From assembly GCF_000420145.1 (NCBI RefSeq), contig NZ_ATUJ01000009.1, forward strand, positions 1 through 64,000: 64,000 nucleotides of DNA, in the 5' to 3' direction. This document shows positions 1-8,875 of this stretch, one piece after another. The position numbers and the translations under genes were made by a program. A model generated the notes under the pieces. It saw only the letters and a list, made by a program, of their open reading frames with translations. It was not told where the DNA came from and did not search any database. The DNA is from Paracoccus zeaxanthinifaciens ATCC 21588 (GTDB lineage: Bacteria; Pseudomonadota; Alphaproteobacteria; Rhodobacterales; Rhodobacteraceae). Within the stretch, counting starts at the first letter, position 1. Every line of letters begins with the position of its first letter.

Positions 1-355
1 TTACGATAGATGCCCAAAGGTCTTCCTCTCCGCCGTCGCTCTCGCTGCCACCGTCATGTTCTGGCTGTGACCATCAATGAGTCTGGAGCCTAGAGCTCCG
101 GCGCCTTTGTGGTTATCTTTGCCGAAAAGCCTGCGAAAGCGGGCCGTTTTTCGTCAGCAGAACTGACGCGCAGACAGATATTTGCTACGAGGCTGCAAAG
201 CCTTTGATCGGCGGTCATTGATGATCATTGTAGTTATGGTGTAAATCGCTACCTTCGGGACAAACTATGCTCGAAGCCACAATCCGCCCGCCCAGCAGAC
301 GCAGACCATGATGGCCGCCCCCTTGGGCGGTCGTTCCAATTGACGGATTACGCCG
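1..355. other. Left-edge stretch without a confident gene
   Basis: This stretch precedes the MYG1-family gene. One plus-strand reading frame enters from outside the window and stops at 68-70; its last residues (KVFLSAVALAATVMFWL) are hydrophobic and could be the tail of a small membrane protein, but too little is visible to call a gene. A hairpin with a T-run follows at about 128-151. From 200 to 355 I see only AT-richer sequence that presumably holds the promoter of the next gene; no clear -35/-10 pair stands out. Confidence 0.4.
128..151 (+). terminator. Possible rho-independent terminator
   Basis: GCCTGC and GCGGGC pair (one G-T) around a GAAA loop and are followed closely by TTTTT. It would end a transcript entering from the left of the window. 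Confidence 0.45.
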
Positions 356-1276
356 ATGACCATCCAATATCTCGTGACCCATAACGGCGGCTTCCACGCG
401 GACGAGCTTCTGTCCTCGGTCGTGCTGACACGCCTGCATCCCGATGCCGAATTGAAGCGCACCCGCGCGTCGGAATGGATCACCCCGGCCGAGGGGCGCG
501 TGATCTACGATGTCGGGCGCGACTATGACGCCGGGCGGGGGATCTTCGATCACCACCAGAAGGATGCGCCGCTGCGTGACGACGGGCAGCCGTTCAGCTC
601 GTTCGGGCTGGTCTGGCGGCATTTCGGACGCGACTACCTGCGGGCGCTGGACGTGCCCGATGCCGATATCGAGGATATCCACCGCGCCTTCGACCAGGAC
701 TTCGTGCTGCCCATCGACCTTCTGGACAATGGCGCGGTCAGCCCTGCCGTGGCGGGGCCGCTGTCGGGCCTTACGCTGCCGATGCTGCTCGAGAGCCTGA
801 AACCGGTCTTCGACGACCCGGCGCCCGGTGCCGACGATCGCGCCTTCGATCGGGCGCTGGTCATCGCCCGCGCCTTCGTCGAGGCCGCGATCGCGCGCAA
901 GGCGTCGCGCCGGCGTGCTGACGGCGTCGTGCGGCAGGCGATCGCGCAGGCGGGGCAGGGGCGCGTGCTGGAACTGCCGATGGGCATGCCCTACCGCTCG
1001 GCCATCGTGGCGTCGGGGGCGGATCACCTGCTGTTCGTCGTCCATCCCCGCGACGGCGGCGACTGGGCGCTGACGGGCATCCGCGTCGACGATGACGGCT
1101 TCGGACTGCGTGCCGATCTGCCCGCCGAATGGGCTGGCCTGACCGACGAGGCGCTGGAGCAAGCTTCGGGCGTGAAGGGCGCGCGGTTCTGCCACAATGC
1201 GCGCTTCATCGCGGTGGCCTCGGACCGGGATGCGATCCTGCAGATGGCGCGGATCGCGGTCGACAAGGCCGCATGA
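356..1276 (+). CDS. MYG1 (UPF0160) family DHH-type nuclease/hydrolase
   Basis: A 306-residue protein of the MYG1 family, relatives of DHH phosphoesterases; the eukaryotic member is described as an RNA exonuclease, while bacterial roles are unclear. The family signature is present: THNGGFHADE at residues 8-17, DVG at 52-54 and FDHHQ at 64-68, which together form the expected metal-binding set. The length matches the family. It stands alone, with a GC-rich hairpin just downstream, so it is probably monocistronic. The family call is secure; the substrate is not known. Confidence 0.9.
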   Translation: MTIQYLVTHNGGFHADELLSSVVLTRLHPDAELKRTRASEWITPAEGRVIYDVGRDYDAGRGIFDHHQKDAPLRDDGQPFSSFGLVWRHFGRDYLRALDVPDADIEDIHRAFDQDFVLPIDLLDNGAVSPAVAGPLSGLTLPMLLESLKPVFDDPAPGADDRAFDRALVIARAFVEAAIARKASRRRADGVVRQAIAQAGQGRVLELPMGMPYRSAIVASGADHLLFVVHPRDGGDWALTGIRVDDDGFGLRADLPAEWAGLTDEALEQASGVKGARFCHNARFIAVASDRDAILQMARIAVDKAA

Positions 1277-1279
1277 GAA

Positions 1280-1297
1280 GGGGCCCCGCAGGGCCCC
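1280..1297. terminator. Hairpin between convergent genes
   Basis: GGGGCCC and GGGCCCC pair around a CGCA loop, between the MYG1-family gene and the convergent small gene. There is no T-run, so strength is uncertain; it could serve both strands. Confidence 0.4.
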
Positions 1298-1321
1298 GTG
1301 ATCGGCGTGTGACGCGGTGGC

Positions 1322-1471
1322 TCAGGCGGCCTTCTGCGCGTCGAATTCGCTGACGACCTTGCGCGATTCGTCCTCGCGCGTGAAATAGCCGTACATCTGG
1401 TCCAGCACTGCGTCGGCTTCCAGGCTGCGCTTGCGTGCGGCGATGCTGGTGGTCTTGTCGTCTTTCGACAT
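1322..1471 (-). CDS. Small conserved hypothetical protein (49 aa)
   Basis: I do not recognise a named family. The 49-residue product begins MSKDDKTTSIAARKRSLEA and is charged and probably helical, without a signal peptide or membrane segment. The ATG at 1471 is chosen over a longer upstream frame because GGAG lies about eight bases before it. The gene lies downstream of tyrS on the opposite strand to MYG1. It resembles the short acidic/basic proteins common in Rhodobacterales genomes, but this is an impression, not a search result. Confidence 0.6.
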   Translation of the reverse strand: MSKDDKTTSIAARKRSLEADAVLDQMYGYFTREDESRKVVSEFDAQKAA

Positions 1472-1536
1472 CTTCAATCTCCGGGTTCGGGTCCATCCCT
1501 CCCACGGCGGGGCATATATTGACCCGCCGATCAAAG

Positions 1537-1568
1537 ATAAACCGCCCCGACGCTACGTCAGGGCGGTT
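1537..1568 (-). terminator. Terminator after tyrS
   Basis: AACCGCCC (1540-1547) pairs with GGGCGGTT (1561-1568), and the inner GACG/CGTC arms also pair. Read on the minus strand the hairpin is followed by TTTATC, and it lies just past the tyrS stop. Confidence 0.65.
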
Positions 1569-1590
1569 GCATGGCAGCCTTGCGTCTGGC

Positions 1591-2832
1591 TCAGGCCAGT
1601 TTCAGCATCCGGTGCTTCTTCTTCCCGACCGAGATCTTGATCCCCGCCGCCATCGCATCGCGCGACAGCGCCAGCTGCGGATCGGTCACGGCCTCGTTGT
1701 CGGCGCGCAGCCCGCCTTCGGCGATCAGGCGCTTGGCCTCCTTGCCGCTGCCGACGATGCCCGACTGGACCAGCGCCTGCACGATGCTCAGCCCGTCCTG
1801 CGTGTCGGCGGGCAGGGTCGCGACCTGCAGGTCGCCGCCCGCGCCGCCTTCCTCGAAGACCTTGCGCGCGGTCTCCATGGCCGAGGCGGCGGCATCCGCG
1901 CCGTGCAGCAGGGTGGTCACCTCGTTGGCCAGCAGGACCTTGGCCTCGTTGATCTCGGACCCTTCCAGCTTGCCCAGACGCTCGCACTCGTCGACCGGCA
2001 GCTCGGTATAGAGCTTGAGGAACCGCCCCACATCGGCATCGGTCGTGTTGCGCCAGAACTGCCAGAACTCATAGGGCGACAGCATGTCCGAGGACAGCCA
2101 GACCGCGCCGCCCGCCGACTTGCCCATCTTGCGCCCGTCCGAGGTGGACAGCAGCGGCGAGGTCAGCCCCCAGATGGTACGGTCGTCCACGCGGCGGGTC
2201 AGGTCGATCCCGTTCACGATGTTGCCCCACTGGTCCGAGCCGCCCATCTGCAGCTGGCAGCCATAGCGGCGGTTCAGCTCCAGGAAGTCGTAGGCCTGCA
2301 GGATCATGTAGTTGAATTCGAGGAAGCTCAGCGACTGTTCGCGGTCCAGGCGCGATTTCACCGATTCGAAGGACAGCATGCGGTTCACGCTGAAATGCCG
2401 GCCGATATCACGCAGGAAGGTCAGATAGTTCAGACCGTCCAGCCATTCGGCATTGTTCAGCATCAGCGCGCCGTCATCGCCGTAATGCAGGTACTGCGCG
2501 AAGACGGTCTGCAGGCGGTCGATATTCGACTGGATCGCGGCATCGTCCAGCAGGGGACGTTCCTCGGACCGGAAGGACGGATCGCCGACCTTCGTGGTGC
2601 CGCCGCCCATCAGGGTGATCGGCTTGTTGCCGGTCTTCTGGAACCAGCGCAGCATCATGATGTTCAGCAGGTGGCCGACATGCAGGCTGGCCGCCGTCGC
2701 GTCATAGCCGATATAGGCCGTGACCGGTCCCTGGAGCAAAGCCTTGTCCAACGCCTCGTAATCCGTGCAGTCGGCCAGATAGCCGCGCTCGGACATGATG
2801 CGCAGGAAGTCGGATTTGGGCAGGTAGGTCAT
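1591..2832 (-). CDS. tyrS: Tyrosyl-tRNA synthetase
   Basis: Class I aminoacyl-tRNA synthetase that charges tRNA-Tyr in the cytoplasm. The 413-residue length fits the bacterial TyrRS family. The HIGH signature appears as HVGH shortly after [11 protein letters not shown], and the KMSKS loop appears as KMGKS, a common TyrRS variant. The tyrosine-binding stretch [10 protein letters not shown] is intact and an S4-like C-terminal segment ends the protein. The ATG at 2832 is preferred over one three codons upstream (2841) because AGAAGG then sits nine bases away instead of touching the start. It is divergent from anmK with only 60 bases between the starts. Confidence 0.96.
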   Translation of the reverse strand: MTYLPKSDFLRIMSERGYLADCTDYEALDKALLQGPVTAYIGYDATAASLHVGHLLNIMMLRWFQKTGNKPITLMGGGTTKVGDPSFRSEERPLLDDAAIQSNIDRLQTVFAQYLHYGDDGALMLNNAEWLDGLNYLTFLRDIGRHFSVNRMLSFESVKSRLDREQSLSFLEFNYMILQAYDFLELNRRYGCQLQMGGSDQWGNIVNGIDLTRRVDDRTIWGLTSPLLSTSDGRKMGKSAGGAVWLSSDMLSPYEFWQFWRNTTDADVGRFLKLYTELPVDECERLGKLEGSEINEAKVLLANEVTTLLHGADAAASAMETARKVFEEGGAGGDLQVATLPADTQDGLSIVQALVQSGIVGSGKEAKRLIAEGGLRADNEAVTDPQLALSRDAMAAGIKISVGKKKHRMLKLA

Positions 2833-2892
2833 GGGCTTCATCCTTCTATTGCGGGGCGATATACAGGTGCGGCGATAAAAGGGGAAGGCGCG

Positions 2893-4023
2893 ATGATCAC
2901 GGCCCTTGGAATGATGTCGGGAACCTCGCTCGACGGGGTGGACGCGGCGCTGATCCGCACGGATGGCCGCCGGATCGAGGGCTTTGGCCGCAGCGGGTTC
3001 CGCGCCTATGGCGACAACGAATCCGGCCTGCTGCATTCGCTTCTGGGCAAGTGGCATGGCGATGAGGGCGTGGCCGAAGGCGCGGCCCTGTCCGAGGCGG
3101 CGCATGCGGAACTTGCCGCCGATTTCCCCGAGGCGCAGCTTCTGGGCTATCACGGGCAGACCTTCGCGCATGATCCGGGCGGGCGCGGCACGCATCAGGC
3201 GGGGTCCGGCGCGCGGCTTGCGCAGATGACAGGTCGCCCCGTCGTCTGGGATTTCCGCACCGAGGACGTGCGCCGCGGCGGCGAGGGTGCGCCGCTGGTG
3301 CCGTTCTTCCACTGGGCCTGCGCGGATTGGGCCGTCGGGCAGGGGCTGCTGGAACGCGGGCCGGTCGCCTTCCTGAACCTCGGCGGGGTCGGCAATATCA
3401 GCTGGGTCGATACGCGGCTGCCCGCCCCCGAGGCCGAGGGGGCCTGCCTTGCCTTCGACACGGGCCCTGCCAATGCGCCGATCAACGACCTTCTGCGCGC
3501 GCGCCTGCGCATGTCGCGGGACGAGGGCGGCGCGCTGGCGCTGTCCGGTCGCGTGAATGAGGCCATCGTCCGTGACTTTCTGGCCGATCCGTTCTTCCGG
3601 CGGCCGCCGCCGAAATCGCTTGACCGCGACCGCTTTACCGCGCTGTCGTATGCGGTCGCGCCGCTGTCCGATGCCGATGCCGCCGCGACGCTGGTCGATG
3701 CGCTGGCAAGCGCCGTCCGGGCGGGGATGGAATGGCTGCCCGAAGCGCCAGGCTCGGTGCTGGTCTGCGGGGGCGGGCGGCACAATCGCGCGATCATGCA
3801 GGCGCTGTCCGCCAAGCTTGCGCCCGATGTGATGCCGGTCGAGGCTGTCGGCCTGGACGGCGACATGCTCGAGGCGCAGGCCTTCGGGTGGCTGGCGGTG
3901 CGCGTGCTAAAGGGGTTGCCGATCTCGGGGCCGATGACGACCAATGTTCCCGAACCGGTCTGCGGCGGGCGCATCAGCCATCCGAGCGGGCATGGGAACA
4001 AAGCCGCGCCAAGGGGGTTGTGA
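2893..4023 (+). CDS. anmK: Anhydro-N-acetylmuramic acid kinase
   Basis: AnmK phosphorylates and opens 1,6-anhydro-MurNAc to MurNAc-6-phosphate during cell-wall recycling. The 376-residue product starts with the hallmark [15 protein letters not shown], has the DTGPAN glycine/acid motif in the middle and the VCGGGRHN motif near the C terminus, all typical of the ASKHA-fold kinase. The ATG at 2893 follows GGGGAAGG. It shares a short divergent promoter region with tyrS; other recycling genes (nagZ, murQ) are not adjacent. Confidence 0.96.
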   Translation: MITALGMMSGTSLDGVDAALIRTDGRRIEGFGRSGFRAYGDNESGLLHSLLGKWHGDEGVAEGAALSEAAHAELAADFPEAQLLGYHGQTFAHDPGGRGTHQAGSGARLAQMTGRPVVWDFRTEDVRRGGEGAPLVPFFHWACADWAVGQGLLERGPVAFLNLGGVGNISWVDTRLPAPEAEGACLAFDTGPANAPINDLLRARLRMSRDEGGALALSGRVNEAIVRDFLADPFFRRPPPKSLDRDRFTALSYAVAPLSDADAAATLVDALASAVRAGMEWLPEAPGSVLVCGGGRHNRAIMQALSAKLAPDVMPVEAVGLDGDMLEAQAFGWLAVRVLKGLPISGPMTTNVPEPVCGGRISHPSGHGNKAAPRGL

Positions 4024-4064
4024 CCCGTCACCAGCTTTGGCGCCCCCATCGGAAGGACCACGTG

Positions 4065-4493
4065 ATGACCGTTCGACCCATTTTTGTCGCCCTGACCGCA
4101 ATCCTGCCCGCAGGCATCGGTTTCGCCCAGCAGGCCCCGTTCGAGAACGCCCCCGCAACGCTTGTCGCCACGTCCGAGGTGAACTCTGTCGCGCTGCGCC
4201 AGGACAACGTGCTCGTGGATCTGAGCGCGGCGATGGCCGCAGGGATCGAGGGGATGGCCGTCATCTCGGCCGATGATGTCGAGGTGGGGCATGTCGAGCG
4301 GCTGAACCCCTCGGAGGGGACGGCGACCATCGGGTTTGGCGGTTTCCTGGGGCTTGGCGAACGCAAGGCGGTGCTGCCCCTGTCGAAGCTTGCATTCCAG
4401 CAGCAGCCCGATGGCCAGGTTCGCGCATTCATCGCGCAACCCTCGGACCGGCTGGCCGAGATCCCTGAATCCCCGCAGGCCGATATGTCGTAA
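4065..4493 (+). CDS. Secreted PRC-barrel-like protein
   Basis: A 142-residue protein with an N-terminal signal peptide (about residues 1-21, ending near GFAQQ). The mature part (VISADDVEVGHVERL followed by a loop and RKAVLPLSKLAF) resembles the PRC-barrel beta domain found in photosynthetic reaction-centre H subunits and small periplasmic proteins. Function is unknown. AAGGACC lies before the ATG at 4065. It is on the anmK strand, 41 bases downstream, so could be co-transcribed. Confidence 0.7.
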   Translation: MTVRPIFVALTAILPAGIGFAQQAPFENAPATLVATSEVNSVALRQDNVLVDLSAAMAAGIEGMAVISADDVEVGHVERLNPSEGTATIGFGGFLGLGERKAVLPLSKLAFQQQPDGQVRAFIAQPSDRLAEIPESPQADMS

Positions 4494-4569
4494 CCCCCTG
4501 CGATTGCTGGGTTTCGAAAGCCGATTTGAAAGTTTCTGCGTTTTCTTCTCAAAAATGTCGCATGGGCTA

Positions 4570-4598
4570 TTGACGGCGACGATGGCTGTGCGTAAACC
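4570..4598 (+). promoter_or_regulatory. Candidate promoter of the tRNA-Asp pair
   Basis: TTGACG at 4570-4575 is followed after 17 bases by TAAACC at 4593-4598, with the first tRNA starting at 4640. The -35 matches the sigma-70 consensus well and the -10 poorly. Confidence 0.4.
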
Positions 4599-4639
4599 CC
4601 GCCTCACCCCAGCAGGCGAACGGCTGGGGGATGAGTTGG

Positions 4640-4716
4640 GCGGTTGTAGCTCAGTTGGTTAGAGTACCGGCCTGTCACGCCGGGGGTCGCGGGTTCGAGC
4701 CCCGTCAACCGCGCCA
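4640..4716 (+). tRNA. tRNA-Asp (GTC)
   Basis: A 77-base cloverleaf: acceptor arms GCGGTTG and CAACCGC, discriminator G, encoded CCA at 4714-4716, and a seven-base anticodon loop with GTC between CCGGC and GCCGG. It is the first of two identical copies. Confidence 0.97.
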
Positions 4717-4741
4717 CAACTCATCAGTCGCCATGGATTGC

Positions 4742-4818
4742 GCGGTTGTAGCTCAGTTGGTTAGAGTACCGGCCTGTCACGCCGGGGGTCGCGGGTTCGA
4801 GCCCCGTCAACCGCGCCA
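4742..4818 (+). tRNA. tRNA-Asp (GTC), second copy
   Basis: Identical over all 77 bases to the copy at 4640-4716, including encoded CCA; the two are separated by 25 bases and are probably one transcript. Confidence 0.97.
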
Positions 4819-4925
4819 TTCCATCCCTTCCCTCCAGTGGAAATGACCCTCGCATCGTCCGAAGGACGACGCTAGAAGGGTGCCCGACCGGGCCGACCGG
4901 TCGATCTTGCAACTGGGGAATGACG

Positions 4926-6188
4926 ATGACCACATCCGACGCGCAGCAATTGATCGTGACCTTGGGCGAAGCGGCCCGCATGGCCGCAATCGAGCTTGCG
5001 CAGGCCCCAGCACCGCAGAAGACGAAGGCGCTGAACGCCGCCGCCGACGCGCTGGTCGCGGGCAAGGCGGATGTCATCACCGCAAACGAACAGGACCTTG
5101 AATTCGCCCGCCGGAAGGGGCTCAGCGATGCGATGCTGGACCGCCTGCGGCTGGACGATGCGCGGATCGACGCGATCGCCGCATCGCTGCGCGAGGTTGC
5201 GGCCCAGGACGATCCGGTGGGGCAGGTCATCGCGGAATGGGACCGCCCGAACGGTCTGCATATCCAGCGCGTGCGCACGCCCATCGGAGTCATCGGCGTG
5301 ATCTATGAAAGCCGTCCGAACGTCACCGCGGACGCGGCGGCGCTGGCGCTGAAATCCGGCAACGCCGTGATCCTGCGCGGCGGCAGCGAGAGCCTGCACA
5401 GCAGTGCGGCGATCCACGCGTGCATGGTTCAGGGCCTCCGCGCTGCCGGCCTGCCCGAGGCGTCCGTGCAGATGGTGCCGACCCGCGACCGCGCTGCGGT
5501 TTCGGCGATGCTGGGCGCGCAGGGGCTGATCGACGTGATCATTCCGCGCGGCGGCAAGGGGCTGGTCGGGCTGGTCCAGGCCGAAGCCCGCGTGCCGGTC
5601 TTCGCGCATCTGGAAGGGATCTGCCACATCTATGTCGATGCCGCCGCCGATCCGGAGAAGGCGCGGCGCGTGGTCGTGAACGCCAAGACGCGGCGCACGG
5701 GCATCTGCGGCGCGGCCGAGTGCCTGCTGATCGACCGTGCCTTCCTTGCCGCGCATGGCGATGCGATCCTGCGCGACCTGATCGAGGCAGGGGTCGAGGT
5801 GCGGGCAGCCGACGAGCTCGCCGAGACCCCCGGCACGGTCGCCGCAGGGGACGAGGATTTCGGCAAGGAATTCCTCGACATGATCATCGCCGCCAAGCCG
5901 GTGGACGGCGTGGATCAGGCCATCGCGCATATCCGGCGCTTCGGCAGCCAGCACACCGAATCCATCCTGACCGAGGATGACGCCACCGCCGCCCGCTTCT
6001 TCGCGGGTCTCGACAGCGCGATCCTGATGCGCAACGCCTCGACCCAGTTCGCGGATGGGGGCGAGTTCGGGATGGGCGCCGAGATCGGGATCGCGACGGG
6101 CAAGATGCATGCCCGCGGCCCCGTTGGTGCCGAGCAGCTGACCAGCTTCAAGTACCTGGTCACCGGCGACGGCACCATCCGGACGTGA
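4926..6188 (+). CDS. proA: Gamma-glutamyl phosphate reductase
   Basis: ProA reduces gamma-glutamyl phosphate to glutamate semialdehyde with NADPH, the second step of proline synthesis. The 420-residue protein has the aldehyde-dehydrogenase fold; the catalytic cysteine lies in TGICGAAE (about residue 261), and [12 protein letters not shown] and RGGSES are typical ProA segments. The ATG at 4926 is preferred over 4920 because GGGG then lies seven bases upstream, not one. proB, often its operon partner, is not adjacent, so the locus is split here. It converges on chpT. Confidence 0.95.
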   Translation: MTTSDAQQLIVTLGEAARMAAIELAQAPAPQKTKALNAAADALVAGKADVITANEQDLEFARRKGLSDAMLDRLRLDDARIDAIAASLREVAAQDDPVGQVIAEWDRPNGLHIQRVRTPIGVIGVIYESRPNVTADAAALALKSGNAVILRGGSESLHSSAAIHACMVQGLRAAGLPEASVQMVPTRDRAAVSAMLGAQGLIDVIIPRGGKGLVGLVQAEARVPVFAHLEGICHIYVDAAADPEKARRVVVNAKTRRTGICGAAECLLIDRAFLAAHGDAILRDLIEAGVEVRAADELAETPGTVAAGDEDFGKEFLDMIIAAKPVDGVDQAIAHIRRFGSQHTESILTEDDATAARFFAGLDSAILMRNASTQFADGGEFGMGAEIGIATGKMHARGPVGAEQLTSFKYLVTGDGTIRT

Positions 6189-6203
6189 CAGCGCGGGGGC
6201 GGG

Positions 6204-6821
6204 TCAGAACGCGATCTCGCCCCCGGTTTCGTCGAACTCGGCCGTCAGGTCGCGACCGCGCAGCGCATCGGCCAGCAGCGGGAACTGCACCTCGGACGGG
6301 GCGGCCTCGCGGCCCTTGCCCTGCGACAGCCACGCCCACAGATCGCCGTCCAGCCGCGCCCGTTCGCATTCCGCGACAAGCCGCCAGCCCGGCGCGTTGC
6401 GGATGACCAGCACGCGCCCGCCCCACGGCATCGTCGTCTCAAGGCACAGAAGGGCCAGCATCACCAGCCGGACCTGCGTGCGGGGGAAATCGCCCTCGGC
6501 CTCCAGCTGGATCTTCATGCGGCCATGCGCCGACATGCCGTCCACCAGCTTCTGCAGTTCGGGCCGCGAGACGCGTTGATCGTCCTGCGCGGTGCCGAAG
6601 GCCATGCGGAAGGCTTGGATCCGCGAACGGGCGGATGCGACGGCCTCGGCGATGAGCTGGATCTCGGGTGCCTTGGCGATGCCCGGAAAGTCGGGCGACA
6701 TCTCCAGCAGCTCCACCCCGTTCCCGATGGCGCCAAGCGGAGATACGAGGTCGTGGCACAGCCGCGATCCGAGAAGTGCGGCAAGATCGCCCCCCCGGGG
6801 CGGCGTTGTCACCTGGGACAT
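6204..6821 (-). CDS. chpT: Histidine phosphotransferase ChpT
   Basis: ChpT passes phosphate from the hybrid kinase CckA to CtrA and CpdR in the alphaproteobacterial cell-cycle/motility relay. The 205-residue product carries the phosphorylatable histidine at residue 23 in LCHDLVSPLGAI, followed by a degenerate HATPase-like C-terminal domain as in known ChpT. Length fits the family. It is divergent from a DUF3553 gene. A CtrA-like half-site pair lies immediately upstream (6828-6842), hinting at feedback, but that is inference. Confidence 0.92.
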   Translation of the reverse strand: MSQVTTPPRGGDLAALLGSRLCHDLVSPLGAIGNGVELLEMSPDFPGIAKAPEIQLIAEAVASARSRIQAFRMAFGTAQDDQRVSRPELQKLVDGMSAHGRMKIQLEAEGDFPRTQVRLVMLALLCLETTMPWGGRVLVIRNAPGWRLVAECERARLDGDLWAWLSQGKGREAAPSEVQFPLLADALRGRDLTAEFDETGGEIAF

Positions 6822-6827
6822 GTTCGA

Positions 6828-6842
6828 TTAACCTCTGCTGAA
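6828..6842. promoter_or_regulatory. CtrA-like site (one mismatch)
   Basis: TTAA at 6828-6831 and TGAA at 6839-6842 are separated by seven bases; the CtrA consensus is TTAA-N7-TTAA. The site is in the 39-base gap between chpT and the DUF3553 gene, only seven bases before the chpT start, so if bound it would more likely repress chpT than activate it. Confidence 0.3.
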
Positions 6843-6860
6843 CCAAGCGGAGCGGTTGCC

Positions 6861-7040
6861 TTGAACGAGATCCTCGAACCCGGAATGATCGTACGTCACC
6901 CCGACGCACCCGAATGGGGCGAGGGGCAGGTACAGTCCCGCATCGGGGACCGCATCACGGTGAATTTCACCGAGGCAGGCAAGCGCGTCCTGGACGGCCG
7001 TCATGTGGCATTGGAAATCCTGCGCTTCGACGGCGCGTAA
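6861..7040 (+). CDS. DUF3553 domain protein (59 aa)
   Basis: A 59-residue protein that matches DUF3553: LEPGMIVRHPDAPEWGEGQVQ followed by ITVNFTEAGKRV. It looks like a small SH3-like beta domain, as in the C-terminal tails of some helicases; the role of the free-standing form is unknown. The TTG at 6861 is chosen because the conserved start NEILEPG follows it and GCGGAG lies upstream; the next in-frame ATG (6885) would remove the conserved beginning. It is divergent from chpT. Confidence 0.8.
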   Translation: MNEILEPGMIVRHPDAPEWGEGQVQSRIGDRITVNFTEAGKRVLDGRHVALEILRFDGA

Positions 7041-7064
7041 GTTGCTGTTATCATTGATGCAGAT

Positions 7065-7081
7065 TGCAACCCCAGGTTGCA
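7065..7081 (+). terminator. Hairpin after the DUF3553 gene
   Basis: TGCAACC and GGTTGCA pair around a three-base loop, 25 bases past the stop. No T-run follows, so it may be a weak terminator or an mRNA structure ahead of olsB. Confidence 0.35.
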
Positions 7082-7189
7082 CATGGCAAGCAAAACTTTG
7101 TTAACGCGCATCGCCCGGACCTGCGATGTTGCAATGATGACGCCCCGCACCTAGACAGTGCCCAACCCAGACCGACTGCCCGAGGCCCC

Positions 7190-7978
7190 GTGAACCGCGT
7201 CGATACCAGCTTCTTCCAGATCCGCATCGCCAAGGACCCGCAGGACCTGATGGCCGCGCAAAGGCTGCGCTATCAGGTGTTCATAGAAGAACTTGGCGGC
7301 ACCGGTCCCCTGGTCGATCACGACGCCCGTCTGGAAAAGGACGAGTTCGACGATGTCGTCGATCATCTTTGCCTGATCGACACACGCCGCGACGCCGAGG
7401 CGCTGGACCACGTGGTCGGCGTCTATCGCCTGCTGCCGGGCGATCGTGCCGCGGGCTTCGGGCGCTTCTATTGCGACGGCGAATACGATCTGCAGCCCCT
7501 GCGCGATTGCGGGCGGCCCCTGCTGGAACTGGGCCGGTCCTGCGTCCATCCCGAGTATCGCGGCGGATCGGGCATGTTCATCATGTGGAACGCGCTGGCC
7601 GATTACGTGCTGGACCACGGGATCGAGATCCTGTTCGGCGTTGCCAGCTTTCACGGCACCGATGCGCAGATGCTTGCGCCCTCGCTCAGCTGGCTGCACC
7701 ACAAGCACCTTGCCCCCGAGGATCTGCGCCCGCGCGCCCGCGATGCCGGCTTCCAGCGGATGGACCTGATCGCGCCCGAGGACATCGACCGCCGCGAGGC
7801 GATGGTCGCGATGCCCGCGCTCATCAAGGCGTATCTGCGGCTTGGCGGTCAGGTGGGCGAGGGGGCCTTCATCGACCACGAGTTCAACACGACCGACGTG
7901 TTCCTGCTGATGGACACGGCGGCCATGTCGGCCAAGCACCGCCAGTTCTACGAAAGCCGCTGGCAGCAGGCGACATGA
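7190..7978 (+). CDS. olsB: L-ornithine N-alpha-acyltransferase
   Basis: OlsB transfers a 3-hydroxyacyl group from acyl-ACP to ornithine, the first step of ornithine-lipid synthesis. The 262-residue product begins with the GNAT-like RLRYQVFIEELGG, has ELGRSCVHPEYRGGSG (acyl-donor region) and the long C-terminal part with GGQVGEGAFIDHEFNTTDV, all typical of OlsB. GTG at 7190 is chosen for GAGG four bases upstream; a longer frame exists from 7064 but has no family resemblance. It overlaps olsA by four bases (ATGA), so the two are coupled. Confidence 0.92.
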   Translation: MNRVDTSFFQIRIAKDPQDLMAAQRLRYQVFIEELGGTGPLVDHDARLEKDEFDDVVDHLCLIDTRRDAEALDHVVGVYRLLPGDRAAGFGRFYCDGEYDLQPLRDCGRPLLELGRSCVHPEYRGGSGMFIMWNALADYVLDHGIEILFGVASFHGTDAQMLAPSLSWLHHKHLAPEDLRPRARDAGFQRMDLIAPEDIDRREAMVAMPALIKAYLRLGGQVGEGAFIDHEFNTTDVFLLMDTAAMSAKHRQFYESRWQQAT

Positions 7979-8811
7979 CACCCGTGACCTGGCGCGAGGC
8001 CGAGCCGATCGCGCTGCGCCGTCCGCGCGGCCCGCGCGACTGGCTGCGCGTTCTGCGGCGCGGGGTTCCCGCCATCCTGATGCTGCTGATCGGCGTCCTG
8101 CTGATCCTGCCCCTGCGCTTGGTCGAGCGGCTGTTCCACGGCCCCCGCCGTCCATGGACCGGACCGCATGTGCAGATCGTCTGCCGCCTGGTCCTGTGGG
8201 TCATGGGCATCGGCTGGCAGCGCGAGGGCGTGCCCATGCAGGGCCCCGGGGCGGTCGTGGCGAACCATTCCAGCTGGCTCGACATCCTCGTCTTCAACGC
8301 GGCGATGCCGGTCTTCTTCGTCAGCAAGTCCGAGGTCGCGGGCTGGCCGGGCATCAACATCCTGACCCGCGTGACGAACACGCATTTCGTGACCCGCGAT
8401 CCCAGGCTTGCGCGCCAGCAGGCCGAGGAATTCGCCGCGCGCATCCGGGCCGGCCACCGGCTTCTGTTCTTCCCCGAGGGCACCTCGACCGACGGGCGGC
8501 GGGTGCTGCCCTTCAAGCCGACGCTGTTCCAGGGCTTCCTCGATCCGGGGCTGCCGCAGGGTCTGGCGATCCAGCCGATCAGCGCGACCTATCACGCGCC
8601 CGCGGGGCAGGATCCCCGATTCTATGGCTGGTGGGCGGATATGGAGCTTGGCTCGCATCTTCTGGCGGTGCTGTCGGTGCGCCATCAGGGCCGCGTGACC
8701 GTGCGCCTGCACGCGCCTCTGCCGATCCGCGCCGAGACGCGAAAAACTTTGGCAGCAAAATCAGAAGCGGCGATCAGGAAGGGCTTGACCGAAGCGCTCG
8801 GGCGGTGCTGA
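7975..8811 (+). CDS. olsA: Lyso-ornithine lipid O-acyltransferase
   Basis: OlsA esterifies lyso-ornithine lipid and belongs to the PlsC (1-acylglycerol-phosphate acyltransferase) family; some members also act on lysophosphatidate. In the 278-residue protein the HX4D motif is HSSWLD (residues 98-103) and the phosphate-binding motif is PEGTS (167-171), with one or two hydrophobic segments near the N terminus (31-50). Its start overlaps olsB, and this context makes OlsA the best assignment over PlsC. Confidence 0.9.
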   Translation: MTPVTWREAEPIALRRPRGPRDWLRVLRRGVPAILMLLIGVLLILPLRLVERLFHGPRRPWTGPHVQIVCRLVLWVMGIGWQREGVPMQGPGAVVANHSSWLDILVFNAAMPVFFVSKSEVAGWPGINILTRVTNTHFVTRDPRLARQQAEEFAARIRAGHRLLFFPEGTSTDGRRVLPFKPTLFQGFLDPGLPQGLAIQPISATYHAPAGQDPRFYGWWADMELGSHLLAVLSVRHQGRVTVRLHAPLPIRAETRKTLAAKSEAAIRKGLTEALGRC

Positions 8812-8875
8812 CCTAGCGCGATCCGACATACTGCATATCGTGTTTTCCGTCCCTGCTGCCACAAAGGAACGTCCG

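Noticed and set aside
1435..2892. Long open frame ahead of anmK suggesting a fusion protein
   Set aside because: The upstream part is antisense to tyrS and shows no family resemblance; anmK has its own ribosome site at 2881.
4631..4846. Open frame with a repeated protein segment over the tRNA-Asp pair
   Set aside because: It is the translation of the two tRNA genes and has no independent support.
7041..7064. Possible Pho box before olsB
   Set aside because: CTGTTAT matches one half of the PhoB repeat, but the second half eleven bases on does not match.
8812..8875. Possible NrdR boxes before nrdJ
   Set aside because: The stretch ACATACTGCATATCGTGT has matching ends only; the inner bases do not fit the NrdR palindrome and no second box is present.
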